Shown: positions 34,927-44,668, numbered from the stretch's first letter. The stretch is DNA of 64,000 nt from Cellulomonas humilata (GCF_030814415.1 NZ_JAUSVB010000001.1:310001-374000), one strand, 5' to 3'. A program made the numbers and translations. The notes: generated by a model from the sequence alone, not told the origin.

Positions 34927-36150
34927 TCAGCTGAAGAGGTACTTCCCGCAGTGCGGCCACTGGCCGGCACCGGAGCGGTTGTAGAGCATCTTGGCGCGTG
35001 CCGTCTGCTCCTCGGCCGAGGCGTCCGAGGGGAGCCCGGCGCCGCCGACGGCCTGCCACGTGCTCACCGAGAACTGGTAGAGCCCGTGGTACTTGCCCGT
35101 GGAGGACACGGCGGTCGGGTTGCCACCGGACTCGCACTTGGCCAGGGCGGCCCAGTTGAGGGAGTCGGCGTCGCCGCCGGCCGTGACCGGGGTGCCGGTC
35201 GACGCGCCTGCGGTGGTCGACGGGGTCTTCACGACGGCCGGACGCGCCTTGGTGCCGACGCTCAGCACCTCGTCCACCGGCGCCACGGTCACGACGTCGG
35301 ACACGGCGACGCGGGCCGACTCGACGCCGTCGATCGTGGTGACGCGCTCGACGAGCGTGCGCGCGCCGGGGACGCCGGCGGTCAGGGTGCGCTTCTGGTC
35401 GGTGTAGCGGGCGGCGTCCTGCTGCGTGGTCGACGCGAACGGGACCTCGAGCGTGGTCGTGACGTCCTGGACCACGACGCGGTTGACGTTCACCTGCACG
35501 CGGCCGGCGGCGCCCTGCACCACGGACACGCGGTCGAGCGCGTTCAGCGTGATGCCGAGCTCGCCGAGGACCTGCGCGACGGAGGCGTCGGCGTCGGTGA
35601 CCTCGAGGGTGGTGCCGTCCACGACGACGTCCGCCGGACCGTGCAGCGTGAGGTCGAGCGCGAGCTCCGGTCGGCCACCGGCGGCGGACCGGGACGCGAC
35701 GAGCGCCACGGACTGGCCGCGGGCGGCGAGCGAGTCGAGCGCCTCGTCGGCGGTCAGCGCGGTCGTCCAGACGGACGTCTCCACGCCGTCGACGTTGACC
35801 GACACCTGGTGCGCGTGGCGCACGACGATCTCGGTGCCCTCGCGCAGCGAGCCGCGCTGGCTCACGACGTCCCGCTCGCCGACGACGACGCCCTGGTCGT
35901 CCAGGAGGCCGTCGACCGAGCCCGCGAACGTGCTCAGCTGCTCGACCTCACCGTTGACGTCGAGCGTCACGGTCTTCTGCGCGTGCGCGAACGCGGCCGT
36001 CCCGCCCGCGAGGACGAGGGCCGCAGCGGCTGCGGTGATGGGCAGGATGCGTGCCCGACCGGACCGGTGGCCCGTCGTGGGGGACTCGTCCTCGGGGGAC
36101 GTGGCGCGGGATCGCGCGGACAGACCAGGGATCAGGGTCGAGAACTGCAC
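34927..36150 (-). CDS. rpfB: Resuscitation-promoting factor, RpfB-like
   Basis: The 407-residue secreted or membrane-anchored protein has a hydrophobic segment at about 38-58 (ILPITAAAAALVLAGGTAAF), three DUF348 repeats (each starting T-V-x-V-x-V-D/N-G, about 63-240), a G5 domain (~245-325) and a C-terminal transglycosylase-like Rpf domain with the catalytic Glu in LAKCESGGNPTAVSS, then YHGLYQFSVSTWQAVGG. It cleaves peptidoglycan to allow regrowth. GTG 36150 was chosen over longer frames because GGAG lies 5-8 nt upstream. Confidence 0.95.
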   Translation of the reverse strand: MQFSTLIPGLSARSRATSPEDESPTTGHRSGRARILPITAAAAALVLAGGTAAFAHAQKTVTLDVNGEVEQLSTFAGSVDGLLDDQGVVVGERDVVSQRGSLREGTEIVVRHAHQVSVNVDGVETSVWTTALTADEALDSLAARGQSVALVASRSAAGGRPELALDLTLHGPADVVVDGTTLEVTDADASVAQVLGELGITLNALDRVSVVQGAAGRVQVNVNRVVVQDVTTTLEVPFASTTQQDAARYTDQKRTLTAGVPGARTLVERVTTIDGVESARVAVSDVVTVAPVDEVLSVGTKARPAVVKTPSTTAGASTGTPVTAGGDADSLNWAALAKCESGGNPTAVSSTGKYHGLYQFSVSTWQAVGGAGLPSDASAEEQTARAKMLYNRSGAGQWPHCGKYLFS

Positions 36151-36527
36151 GGGGCTCCAGCCGTCGAGGTGCCCGGGCACGGGGTGCGGAGCGTGTCGCC
36201 TGCGCGTCACCCGACGCTGTGCCTCCGGTTCGAGGCTCTGTGGACACCCTGGGGTGTCTCCCGTCGGTCCCGGATCCCCGATCCGGCCGTCACGGCGGCC
36301 CGCGTGGAGCGGGCGCCGACCACCCTGCGGAACGGCTGCCGGCACAGATGGGCCGATGTCCAGATCGCGGGGCGGGACGACCGTAACCGAATCGTGATCG
36401 CGTTGCCAAGCGCGCCTACCGTCAGATGCGGTAGTGGTGTGCCTCGAATCGGCCGACGTTCGGGCGTTCCCCCACGTCAGGTCGCGTGAGCGGCATCACA
36501 GCACCAATCCGCCCATCAGGGGGTGAA
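36151..36527 (-). promoter_or_regulatory. 377-bp leader/promoter region of the rpfB gene
   Basis: No gene fits here. The stretch holds a GTAAC-N6-GTGAT box (36383-36398) and several hairpins, for instance GACACCC/GGGTGTC (36243-36258). The transcript part could be over 200 nt. Actinobacterial rpf genes often carry a c-di-AMP (ydaO-type) riboswitch in such leaders; I could not match its core with confidence. Confidence 0.4.
36379..36398 (-). promoter_or_regulatory. Direct-repeat box shared by both rpf promoters
   Basis: GTAAC at 36383 and GTGAT at 36394 are 11 bp apart, one helical turn. A 19-bp block starting at 36379 matches the block at 37784-37802 at 17 positions. Tandem GTAAC-like repeats resemble sites of the MtrA response regulator, known to act on cell-wall genes in actinobacteria; the assignment is inference. 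Confidence 0.45.
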
Positions 36528-37727
36528 TCAGTACCAGCCCTTGGCCTGGCTGTGCGCGTAGGCGCCGCACGGGTCGCCGTAACGACCGCCGATGTAGTTC
36601 AGGCCCCACGTGATCTGGGTGGCCGCGTTGGTCCGCCAGTCGTCGGCCACGGTCGCCATCTTGCTGCCCGGGAGAGCCTGCGGGATGCCGTACGCACCCG
36701 AGGACTTGTTCTCCGCGGTGACGCGCCAGCCGCTCTCCTTGTTCCACAGCGCCAGCAGGCAGGCGAACTGGTCGTCGCCCCACCCGCGCGCGGCCGCCAT
36801 CTCCTTGCCGAGCGCCTGGGCGGTGCCCGGCTCGACGGCGACGACGGACGGGTCCGGCAGCTCGGCCGTGCCCACCCGGGTGACCTGGGCGACCGGCGCG
36901 ACGGTGACCACCGACGCGACCGCCGTGCGCCCGACGACCACACCGCCCACGATGTCGAGCTGGTACGTGGTGGTGCGGACACCCGCCTTGCCCTTGGTGG
37001 CGATCACGGTGTTGCCCTTGATCATCCCCGGGTCCTCGACCTCGGTGGACTCGAACGGCATCGCCTCGGTCACCGTCTCGCCCGACGTGCTGGCCCGGGT
37101 CACCAGGACCACGAGCCCGTCGACGGCGGTGGAGTCGAGGGGCACCGAGACCTGGTCGCCCTCCTCGAGGACCAGCCCGATGTCCCGCAGGCCGTCGCGC
37201 ACCGTCGCGGCGCTGCTCAGCCCGTCGATGACCTGACCGTCGACCACGAGGTGGATCGTCTTGAGCGTGGAGACGCGCAGCGTGTCCCGGCCGAGGGCGG
37301 CGGAGCGGGACGCCGACAGGCGCACCTCGTCGTCACGCAGCCCGAGACCGTCGACGGCCTCACCGACCGTCAGGGCCGTCGTCCACACCGACCGCTCGGA
37401 GCCGTCCACCTCGACGGACAGCTCACGACCGTGCCGCACGACGATCTGACCCGACCGCCCGATCGGCTGGTCCAGGGCGGGGGCGACCAGGTCGCGCTCA
37501 CCGACCTCGATGTCGGCGCTCAGCAGCATGTCCTCGACCGTGCGGCCGAAGGCCTCGACCTCCACGGCCGTGCCGTCGACGTCGACCGTGACCGTCTTGT
37601 GCAGGACCGCGAACGCGCTCGTCGCCGCTGCCACGACCGCCAGGACGGCGGCCTGGGCCACCACGCGAGCGGCTCGTCGACCACGGAAGGGGCGACTGCG
37701 CGTCGCTCGCTCCTGGTCCGGCCTCAC
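36528..37727 (-). CDS. G5-domain lytic transglycosylase, second Rpf-like protein
   Basis: The 399-residue protein has an N-terminal membrane helix or signal (about 20-42), three DUF348 repeats, a G5 domain and a C-terminal lysozyme-like domain with the catalytic Glu in LLALWNKESGWRVTAEN, then SGAYGIPQALPGSKM and AATQITWGLNYIGGRYG. The catalytic domain is the SLT type rather than the canonical Rpf type of its neighbour, although the N-terminal parts are alike, suggesting duplication with domain replacement. GTG 37727 has GAGAGG 9 nt upstream; GTG 37754 is an alternative. Confidence 0.92.
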   Translation of the reverse strand: MRPDQERATRSRPFRGRRAARVVAQAAVLAVVAAATSAFAVLHKTVTVDVDGTAVEVEAFGRTVEDMLLSADIEVGERDLVAPALDQPIGRSGQIVVRHGRELSVEVDGSERSVWTTALTVGEAVDGLGLRDDEVRLSASRSAALGRDTLRVSTLKTIHLVVDGQVIDGLSSAATVRDGLRDIGLVLEEGDQVSVPLDSTAVDGLVVLVTRASTSGETVTEAMPFESTEVEDPGMIKGNTVIATKGKAGVRTTTYQLDIVGGVVVGRTAVASVVTVAPVAQVTRVGTAELPDPSVVAVEPGTAQALGKEMAAARGWGDDQFACLLALWNKESGWRVTAENKSSGAYGIPQALPGSKMATVADDWRTNAATQITWGLNYIGGRYGDPCGAYAHSQAKGWY

Positions 37728-37783
37728 GCGGTGGATCCTCTCGGCAGGGCTCACAAAGATGCGTCCGAGCTGGACGCAGGTCC

Positions 37784-37815
37784 GACCGTAACCGATCCGT
37801 GACCCGGGCGGTAAC
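37784..37815 (-). promoter_or_regulatory. Three GTAAC-like boxes before the second rpf-type gene
   Basis: GTAAC (37788), GTGAC (37799) and GTAAC (37811) are spaced 11 and 12 bp. The first two match the block before rpfB at 36379-36397. They lie about 60-90 bp upstream of the chosen start. Confidence 0.45.
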
Positions 37816-37878
37816 CCGAGGTCCGCCCTGCGGGACCGACATCACCCGACCGTCCGGCGACAGACCGGGCCATACCGG

Positions 37879-38772
37879 TCACCACGTCCCGTAGACCGCC
37901 TCGGACGTGGCCGCGAGCGCGGTGCAGACGTCCGCCAGCGGGCGTCCCGTGACCTCGGCGACCGTGCGGACCGTGCCCGGCAGCAGGTAGGGGGCGTTGG
38001 GGCGGCCGCGGAACGGGTGCACCGTCAGGTAGGGCGCGTCCGTCTCGACGAGCAGGAGGCTGGGCGGGACCTCGCGCAGCGCGTCCCGCAGGGCGTCGTT
38101 GGCGCCGAACGAGACGGGGCCGGCGAACGACAGGTACCAGCCGTGGGAGACCGCGAGGCGCGCCAGCTCGGCGTCGCCGGAGAAGCAGTGGAACACCGTG
38201 CGGTCGGGGGCGCCGTCGGCGAGCAGCACCTCGACCACCTCGTCGTGGGCGTCGCGGTCGTGGATCTGGAGCGCGAGGCCCAGCTCCTTGGCCAGCGCGA
38301 TGTGCGTGCGGAACGCCTCGCGCTGGACCTCGCGGCCGCGGGGGCCGGCGCGGAAGTGGTCCAGGCCGGTCTCGCCGATCGCGCGGATGCGGGGGTTGGC
38401 GCGGGCGGTCCGCTCGACCAGGCCGATCGCGTCCGCCAGCGACGTCTCGTAGGGCGCCTCCGGATCCAGGCCGTCCGGGGCCGGCTCGACGATCCCCGCG
38501 TGGCGGACCGCCTCGTTCGGGTGGATGGCGACCGCGCCGAGCAGCTGCTCGTGGGTGCGCACCGCCTCGTCGGTCCAGGCGATCGCGTCGAGGTCGCACC
38601 CCACCTGCACCATCCGCGGCACGCCCACGGAAACCGCTCGCTCGAGATGAGCGGCGAGAGACGGGGACTCATCCCACGTCACCACCGTGTCCAGGTGCGT
38701 GTGGTTGTCGACCACCGCGACCGGCAGCGGCTCCGGCGGCTCGGGCCAGCCCGTCGCCCTCTTCCGGGCCAT
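37879..38772 (-). CDS. TatD-family metal-dependent hydrolase
   Basis: The 297-residue TIM-barrel protein has the metal ligands NHTHLD (residues 24-29), GETGLDHF, LALQIHDRDAHDEV, VFHCFSGDAE and VETDAPYL. TatD proteins are metal-dependent nucleases or hydrolases. The ATG overlaps the metG stop (ATGA), the usual metG-tatD-rpf-ksgA-ispE order of actinobacteria. Confidence 0.96.
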   Translation of the reverse strand: MARKRATGWPEPPEPLPVAVVDNHTHLDTVVTWDESPSLAAHLERAVSVGVPRMVQVGCDLDAIAWTDEAVRTHEQLLGAVAIHPNEAVRHAGIVEPAPDGLDPEAPYETSLADAIGLVERTARANPRIRAIGETGLDHFRAGPRGREVQREAFRTHIALAKELGLALQIHDRDAHDEVVEVLLADGAPDRTVFHCFSGDAELARLAVSHGWYLSFAGPVSFGANDALRDALREVPPSLLLVETDAPYLTVHPFRGRPNAPYLLPGTVRTVAEVTGRPLADVCTALAATSEAVYGTW

Positions 38773-40565
38773 CACGCCTGGCGCAGCCGCTCGAGCTCCT
38801 CCTCGACGATCGAGTCGTCGAGCTTGGTGAACACGGGCACCGGCTTCGCGACGGGCGTCCCCGGCACGATCGGGCTCGACCTCCACGGCGCGACCGTCCG
38901 GCCGAGCTCGTAGTCGCCGGTGATCACCGGGTAGTGGCGCGAGTCGTCGTCGAGGTCGGTGACCTCGTCGATCCGCGGCAGCGGCGAGAACGTGCCGGTG
39001 CGACCGAACGTCTCGTGCACCTTCTGCGCGGAGTGCGGCAGGAACGGCGCCAGCAGGGTGTTGGCGTCGGACACCGCCTGCGCGGCCGTGTGCAGCACCG
39101 TGCCCAGCCGGTCGCGGTCCCCCGTCAGCTTCCACGGCTCGGTCTCGGAGATGTACCGGTTGGCCTCCTGGACGACGCGCATGGCCTCGCTGACCGCGGC
39201 CCGGTTGCGGTGCGTGCCGAGCAGCCCGCCGACCTTGTCGAAGCCCGCCGACGTCGTCGCGAGCAGACCCTGGTCCACCGGCTGCAGCTCACCGGGCGCC
39301 GGGATCTCGCCGAAGTTCTTGTGGATGAGGCTCGCCGTGCGGTTGACCAGGTTGCCCCAGCCGGCCACCAGCTCGGAGTTGGTGCGCGTCTTGAAGTCCG
39401 CCCACGTGAAGTCCGAGTCCTGGTTCTCCGGTCCGGCGACCGACAGGAAGTAGCGCAGCGCGTCCGGCTGGTAGCGGGACAACAGGTCGCGCACGTAGAT
39501 GACGACGCCGCGCGACGAGCTGAACTGCTTGCCCTCCATGGTGAGGAACTCGCTGGAGACCACCTCGGTGGGCAGGTTGAGGGTCCCGAAGGCCCCCGGC
39601 GAGCCGCCCTTCGTCCCGCGGCCGTCGTAGGCCAGCAGCTCGGCCGGCCAGATCTGCGAGTGGAACGTGATGTTGTCCTTGCCCATGAAGTAGTAGCTCA
39701 GGGCGTCGGGGTCGTTCCAGAACGGGCGCCACGCGTCCGGGTCGCCCTTGCGGCGCGCCCACTCGATCGACGCCGACAGGTACCCGATGACCGCGTCGAA
39801 CCACACGTAGAGGCGCTTGTTCGGGTTGTCCTCCCAGCCCTCCAACGGCACCGGGATGCCCCAGTCGATGTCCCGCGTCATCGCACGGGGGCGCAGGTCG
39901 TCGATGAGGTTGAGCGAGAAGTTCAGAACGTTCGGGCGCCAGTCCGTCCGGGTCTTCAGCCACGCCTCCAGCGCGCTCGCGAACGCCGGCAGGTCCAGGA
40001 AGAAGTGGTTCGACTCGACGAACTTCGGCGTCTCGCCGTTGATCCGGCTGTGCGGGTTGATCAGGTCGATGGCGTCCAGCTGGTTGCCGCAGTTGTCGCA
40101 CTGGTCGCCGCGCGCACCGTCGTACCCGCAGATGGGGCAGGTGCCCTCCACGTACCGGTCGGGCAGGGTGCGGCCCGTGCTCGGCGAGATGGCCCCCATG
40201 GTCGACTGCTCGATCATGTAGCCGTTCTTGTGCACCGTGCGGAACATCTCCTGCACGACCGCGTAGTGGTTGCGCGTCGTCGTCCGCGTGAAGAGGTCGT
40301 AGGAGAGACCGAGGTTGGTCAGGTCCTCGACGATCACGCGGTTGTACCGGTCCGCCAGCTCCTGCGGGCTCACACCCTCCTGCTCGGCGAGCACCAGGAT
40401 GGGCGTCCCGTGCTCGTCGGTGCCGGAGACCATGAGCACCTCGTTGCCCGCCATCCGCATGTAGCGGCTGAAGATGTCCGACGGGACACCGAAGCCGGCG
40501 ACGTGACCGATGTGGCGGGGGCCGTTCGCGTAGGGCCACGCGACGGCCGAGAGGATGCGAGGCAT
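38772..40565 (-). CDS. metG: Methionyl-tRNA synthetase
   Basis: The 597-residue class I synthetase has the HIGH signature in [17 protein letters not shown] (14-30), a zinc knuckle [17 protein letters not shown] (two CxxC pairs) and the KMSKS-equivalent KQFSSSRG. The C-terminal helical anticodon domain is present without a dimerisation extension. It charges tRNA-Met. Length fits the family. Confidence 0.98.
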   Translation of the reverse strand: MPRILSAVAWPYANGPRHIGHVAGFGVPSDIFSRYMRMAGNEVLMVSGTDEHGTPILVLAEQEGVSPQELADRYNRVIVEDLTNLGLSYDLFTRTTTRNHYAVVQEMFRTVHKNGYMIEQSTMGAISPSTGRTLPDRYVEGTCPICGYDGARGDQCDNCGNQLDAIDLINPHSRINGETPKFVESNHFFLDLPAFASALEAWLKTRTDWRPNVLNFSLNLIDDLRPRAMTRDIDWGIPVPLEGWEDNPNKRLYVWFDAVIGYLSASIEWARRKGDPDAWRPFWNDPDALSYYFMGKDNITFHSQIWPAELLAYDGRGTKGGSPGAFGTLNLPTEVVSSEFLTMEGKQFSSSRGVVIYVRDLLSRYQPDALRYFLSVAGPENQDSDFTWADFKTRTNSELVAGWGNLVNRTASLIHKNFGEIPAPGELQPVDQGLLATTSAGFDKVGGLLGTHRNRAAVSEAMRVVQEANRYISETEPWKLTGDRDRLGTVLHTAAQAVSDANTLLAPFLPHSAQKVHETFGRTGTFSPLPRIDEVTDLDDDSRHYPVITGDYELGRTVAPWRSSPIVPGTPVAKPVPVFTKLDDSIVEEELERLRQA

Positions 40566-40597
40566 GCGCCCGATCCTAGGTGAGCGCTCGCGGCCGC

Positions 40598-41725
40598 TCA
40601 GTCGACGACCACCCGCAGGATGCGGTCGTCACCGTCGCGGGGGTCGCCGCGGCCGTCGGTGTTCCCCGTGACCACCCACAGCGATCCGTCGGGTGCCGGC
40701 TCGACCGCGCGCAGCCGTCCGTGCTCGCCCTCCAGCAGCGCCTGCGGGGTCCCGACGCCGTCCTCGGTCAGCGGGACCCGCCACAGCCGTTCGCCGCGCA
40801 GCCCCGCCAGGTAGACGGCCTCCTCGGTGACGGCCAGGCCGCTCGGGGACGCCTCGGTGGTCGGCCACACCGCCACGGGCTCGACGAAGTCGGCCCCGCC
40901 GCCCTCTCCCTCGACCTCGGGCCAGCCGTAGTTGCCGCCCGGCTCGATGAGGTTGAGCTCGTCCCACGTGTTCTGGCCGAACTCCGAGGCGAACATGCGA
41001 CCGTCAGGCGCCCAGCCGAGCCCTTGCACGTTGCGGTGCCCGAGGCTCCACACCGGCGACCCCTCGTCGGGGTTGCCGGGCGCGGGGTCGCCGTCGGCCG
41101 TGATGCGCAGGATCTTGCCGTTGAGGCTGTCCGGGTCCTGCGCCGACGGCGGGTTGCCCGCGTCGCCCGTGGTCACGTAGAGGAAGTCGTCGGGGCCGAC
41201 GGCGAGCCGGCCGCCGTCGTGGTTGCCGGCCTTCTCGATGCCGGTGAGGATCGGCCGCAGCTCGCCCAGGACCGAGCCGTCGAGCGTCCCGCGCAGGACC
41301 CGGTTGTCGTCCGTCGCGGTCGCGTACAGCGCCAGGTCCACGGCCGACCCGTCGGAACCCAGCACCGCCACCCCGAGCAGGCCCCCCTCGCCGCCGGGCA
41401 CGACGAGGTCCACGAGCTCGTCGGCACCCGGCCCGGTCACGTCCGTCGCCGCACCGTCGGGCCCGACCAGCACCAGCTCCGCCGCCCCCCGGAGCGTGAC
41501 GACGGCCTGACCGTCGGGCAGGAACGCGAGCCCCCACGGGATGTCCAGGTCACCCAGGATGTCGTCGACCTCGGTCACCTCCACCGTCGCGGGAGCAGCT
41601 TCCGCTGTCGAGGTCGGCGTCGTCGGGCTGTCGTCCGGGCTGTCGTTCGGGCTGCACCCCGCGAGCGCGACGAGGGCGACGACGAGCCCGCACCAGGTCA
41701 CCGGTCGCGTGCTCCAGCCGATCAC
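40598..41725 (-). CDS. PQQ-type sugar dehydrogenase lipoprotein
   Basis: The 375-residue protein has a lipoprotein signal ([15 protein letters not shown], lipobox LAGC at about 20-23), a Thr/Pro-rich linker and a six-bladed propeller of the glucose/sorbosone dehydrogenase family: [59 protein letters not shown] and [13 protein letters not shown]. It oxidises an aldose with PQQ, or a related cofactor, outside the membrane. Start GTG 41725 gives a short n-region. No PQQ synthesis genes are in the window. Divergent from cydA. Confidence 0.9.
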   Translation of the reverse strand: MIGWSTRPVTWCGLVVALVALAGCSPNDSPDDSPTTPTSTAEAAPATVEVTEVDDILGDLDIPWGLAFLPDGQAVVTLRGAAELVLVGPDGAATDVTGPGADELVDLVVPGGEGGLLGVAVLGSDGSAVDLALYATATDDNRVLRGTLDGSVLGELRPILTGIEKAGNHDGGRLAVGPDDFLYVTTGDAGNPPSAQDPDSLNGKILRITADGDPAPGNPDEGSPVWSLGHRNVQGLGWAPDGRMFASEFGQNTWDELNLIEPGGNYGWPEVEGEGGGADFVEPVAVWPTTEASPSGLAVTEEAVYLAGLRGERLWRVPLTEDGVGTPQALLEGEHGRLRAVEPAPDGSLWVVTGNTDGRGDPRDGDDRILRVVVD

Positions 41726-41845
41726 GAGCCGTTCGGCCCCGCACTCCGGGACCACCCTGACCGGGGCGCCCACGCACCTCAGGGACCACCCGGAACCGCC
41801 CCCGGTCTTCCCCTGGGAGCGGGGTCCACAGCCGTTCCCCGCGCC

Positions 41846-41851
41846 TAGCGT
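41846..41851 (+). promoter_or_regulatory. Candidate -10 box (TAGCGT) before cydA
   Basis: TAGCGT lies 7 nt before the GTG of cydA, predicting a leaderless message. The hexamer and spacing equal those before the LCP gene. Confidence 0.45.
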
Positions 41852-41858
41852 CACCCTC

Positions 41859-43058
41859 GTGAGCGCCGTCGACGCCGCCCGCACGCAGTTCGCGCTGCTC
41901 GCGGGCTTCCACTTCCTGTTCGTCCTCGTGACCCTGGGCCTCGGACCCGTGGTCGCGATCTTCCAGACCCGGTGGGCGGTCACCCGGCGCGAGGTGCACG
42001 AGCGCGCGACCCGGTTCTGGGGCCAGCTGTACCTGGTCAACTACGCGCTCGGCATCGTCGCCGGGATCCTGCTGGAGCTCCAGTTCGGTCTGCACTTCCC
42101 GGGGCTGCTCGACGTGGCCGGCGAGGTGTTCGGCGCACCTCTGGCCGTCGAGACGATGGTCGCGTTCTTCCTCGAGTCGACGCTGCTCGGGCTGTGGGTG
42201 TTCGGTTGGCACCAGCTGAACCGGTGGGTGCACACGGTCGTGTTCTGGCTCGTCGTGCTGACCGGGTACGCGTCGGCGTTCGCCGTGATGGTCGCCAACG
42301 GGTTCCTGCGCCACCCCGTCGGCTACGAGCTTCACGACGGCGTCGCGCAGATCACCGATGCCGCCGCGCTGGTGCTCAACCCCGCCGCCGTCCTGTCGCT
42401 GGGGCACGTCATCGGCGCCTGCCTGCTGGCGGGGGCGTTCGTCGTCGTCGGGGTCAGCGCGTGGCACCTGCGCCGGGAGACGGGGTTCGACGAGCTGTTC
42501 CAGCGCTCGCTGCGCACCGGGGTCGTCGTCGGGGCGGTCGGTGCACTGCTGGCCGTCGGGTTCGGGTTCTCGCAGTTCTCGTACGTCACGCAGGGGGCCG
42601 GGTCGGGGCAGTCCCCCGTGGTCGGCGTCGCGCTCGGGTTCATGATCCTGGGCGGCTTCGCGCTGTTCCTCGGCGCGTTCCCGATGCTCGGGCTCATGGT
42701 CGGCGGGGCACTGTTCCGACTCCCGTTCCGACGCGCCCTCTACGGCTTCCTCACCGCGGTGCTGCCCGTGCCGTTCGTGCTCGCGATCTTCGGCTGGCTG
42801 ACCCGCGAGATCGGCCGCCAGCCGTGGGTCGTCGTCGGCGTCCTGCGGACCTCAGACGCCACCTCCGCGCACAGCGCGACCACCGTGCTCGTCTCGCTCG
42901 TGGTGCTCGTGGGGCTCATCGCCACCCTGGCCGTCGTCGACTGGGTCCTGCTCGGTCGCCTCGCCCGCCTCGGACCGGCCTCCCCCACGCTCGGCGCTCC
43001 ACCGCTGCACGCCCGCGAAGCCGACGAGCCCCTGACCTTCGCGGAGGTGTCCCGATGA
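41859..43058 (+). CDS. cydA: Cytochrome bd-type quinol oxidase subunit I
   Basis: The 399-residue polytopic protein carries LLAGFHFLFVLVTLGLGPVV (haem-ligand His), FFLESTLLGLWVFGWHQ, ANGFLRHPVG and EIGRQPWVVVGVLRTSDATS. These are the family signatures of the subunit holding the haems. At 399 residues it is short and has little room for a long Q-loop, like alternative bd oxidases. It reduces O2 with quinol. The stop overlaps the ATG of cydB (ATGA). Confidence 0.93.
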   Translation: MSAVDAARTQFALLAGFHFLFVLVTLGLGPVVAIFQTRWAVTRREVHERATRFWGQLYLVNYALGIVAGILLELQFGLHFPGLLDVAGEVFGAPLAVETMVAFFLESTLLGLWVFGWHQLNRWVHTVVFWLVVLTGYASAFAVMVANGFLRHPVGYELHDGVAQITDAAALVLNPAAVLSLGHVIGACLLAGAFVVVGVSAWHLRRETGFDELFQRSLRTGVVVGAVGALLAVGFGFSQFSYVTQGAGSGQSPVVGVALGFMILGGFALFLGAFPMLGLMVGGALFRLPFRRALYGFLTAVLPVPFVLAIFGWLTREIGRQPWVVVGVLRTSDATSAHSATTVLVSLVVLVGLIATLAVVDWVLLGRLARLGPASPTLGAPPLHAREADEPLTFAEVSR

Positions 43059-43979
43059 TCTGGACCGTGCTGCTGGTCGGCGCGTTCGCGGGCTGGGCCG
43101 GTGCTCGACGGCATGAACCAGGGCCTCGGCGCCACGCTGCGCCAGGTCGGCCGAACCCCCGGCGAGCGCAGGACCGTCCTCACCGCCCTCGGTCCCTTCC
43201 TGCTGGCCGGCGAGGTGTGGCTGGTCGCCGCGGCGGGGGTCCTGCTCGCCGGGTTCCCCGACCTCGAGCGCGACCTCTGGTTCGTCGCGTATCCGCTGGT
43301 CATCGCGCTGCTGGTCACGTGGGTGCTCCGCGACGCCGGGGTCTGGCTGCGCAGCCGGCGTCCGGGCGTGCGCTGGCGGTCCGGCTGGGAACGCGTGGTC
43401 GTCGTCGCGTCCGTCGGGCTGCCGCTGTCGGCCGGTGCCCTGCTCGGGACCGCGCTCGTGTGGCTCCCGCCGCAGCCGTCGCTGACCGCGCGGGTGGTCG
43501 TACCGGTCCTGACCGCCCTGTCCGCCGTCGCCGTCACGCGCGTCCTCGGCACCACCTTCCTGGCCACCCGGACCTCGGGCGTCCTGCGCGAGCGGGCCAC
43601 CCGCCTGGCCGGGCGGGCGCTGCCCTGGTCGGCGGGGCTGCTCGCAGCGTCGGCGATCACCTACGTCGTCCTCGTCCCCGCCGACGGCCCCCTCACCGCC
43701 GTCCTGCCGCCGCTCGTCGTGCTCGCCGGGTCCGGCTCCGCCCTCGTGGCGCGTCCCGCACTCGCGACCGGTCGGCTGCACCGCGCGCTCGCCGCAGTGG
43801 TCGTCGGTGGCGTGCTGCCGGTGGTCGCCGCCGCCATCGCCCTCGCTCCCGCGGCCTCGCCCGCGCCGACCCTCGAGCTCGTGCTGCTCGCCTGCGTCCC
43901 GGTGCTGCTCGCAGCACAGGGGTGGGTCTGGTGGACGTTCCGGCACCCGGTCGGCCCCCGCGACGCGGTCTTCTACTGA
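43055..43979 (+). pseudogene. cydB: Cytochrome bd-type oxidase subunit II, frameshifted
   Basis: Translation from the coupled ATG at 43055 gives MIWTVLLVGAFAGWAG, a normal first helix, then leaves frame. From about 43101 the +1 frame reads LDGMNQGLGATLRQ and continues to a TGA at 43979 with about nine membrane helices (ALGPFLLAGEVWLVAAAG, TWVLRDAGVWLRS). Removing one base at 43099-43103 joins the parts as WAGLDGMNQGLG, the expected CydB start. It is either a real frameshift, a sequencing error, or is bypassed by initiation at GTG 43101, which would lose half of helix 1. Confidence 0.85.
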
Positions 43980-44066
43980 CCGGCCGACGGCGCCTCCGAG
44001 CAAGCCATGAGTGACGCGACAGGTCGCCGACGCGGCGCTCAGGGCTTGGTCGACCCGCCGACCTCC

Positions 44067-44072
44067 TACGCT
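44067..44072 (+). promoter_or_regulatory. Candidate -10 box (TACGCT) before the 2'-5' ligase-like gene
   Basis: TACGCT ends 6 nt before GTG 44079, the start chosen for that gene. This supports a leaderless message. Confidence 0.4.
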
Positions 44073-44078
44073 CGGCAG

Positions 44079-44668
44079 GTGTCCTCGCTCGACGACCCGA
44101 CCCCGACAGCCCCACCCCGCTGGACCGCGGTGCTCGTGCCCGTGCCCGAGGCGGAGCCGGTGGTCGCCCGCCATCGCGCGACCCTGGACGCCGCCACCGG
44201 CTGGGGCATCCCCGCGCACGTCACCGTGCTGTTCCCGTTCGCGCCCCCGGACCGGCTCGACGCAGAGCTGCTCGGTGCGCTGGCGGCGACTGTCGCGGAT
44301 GTCCCCGCGTTCGGGTGCGTGTTCCGGCGGACGGGATGGTTCGGCGACGACATCCTGTGGCTGGACCCCGAGCCCGCCGACGCGTTCCGCGCACTGACGT
44401 CGGCCGTGGCGCGGGCGTTCCCGCAGTGGCCCCCTACCGCGGCGAGTTCAGCGACGTCGTCCCGCACCTGACGGTCGGGGACCGCCGCCTCGCCGACCTC
44501 GACACCCTGCGCGCCGCCGAGGCGGACGTCACGCCCGCGCTCCCGGTGGCCACGACCGTCCGCGAGGCCCTCCTCGTCGCCGGCTCGGACGCCCCGTCCT
44601 CGTGGCGCACGGTCGCCCGCCTCCCGCTCGGCGCCGAACCCGACCTGGGTACCGCGACGACCCTCTGA
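44079..44668 (+). pseudogene. 2'-5' RNA ligase/phosphodiesterase-like protein, frameshifted
   Basis: Two frames together make one 2H-phosphoesterase domain. The first encodes RWTAVLVPVPEAEPVVARHR and the first HxT motif in PAHVTVLFPF. After a C-run at 44430-44434 the second frame continues as PYRGEFSDVVPHLTVGD with the second HxT motif and a C-terminal strand to TGA 44668. Inserting one C restores QWPPYRGEF. GTG 44079 was chosen from the -10 box 6 nt upstream. The loss sits in a homopolymer, so sequencing error is possible. Substrate unknown. Confidence 0.8.

Noticed and set aside
36151..36345. An N-terminal extension of the RpfB-like protein to an upstream start at 36345
   Set aside because: The added residues are Arg/Pro-rich with no homology pattern, and GTG 36150 has a good ribosome site just before the membrane segment.
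43101..43979. A complete shorter cydB starting at GTG 43101
   Set aside because: This would remove half of the first helix, while the coupled ATG at 43055 encodes exactly the missing part in another frame; kept as a fallback only.
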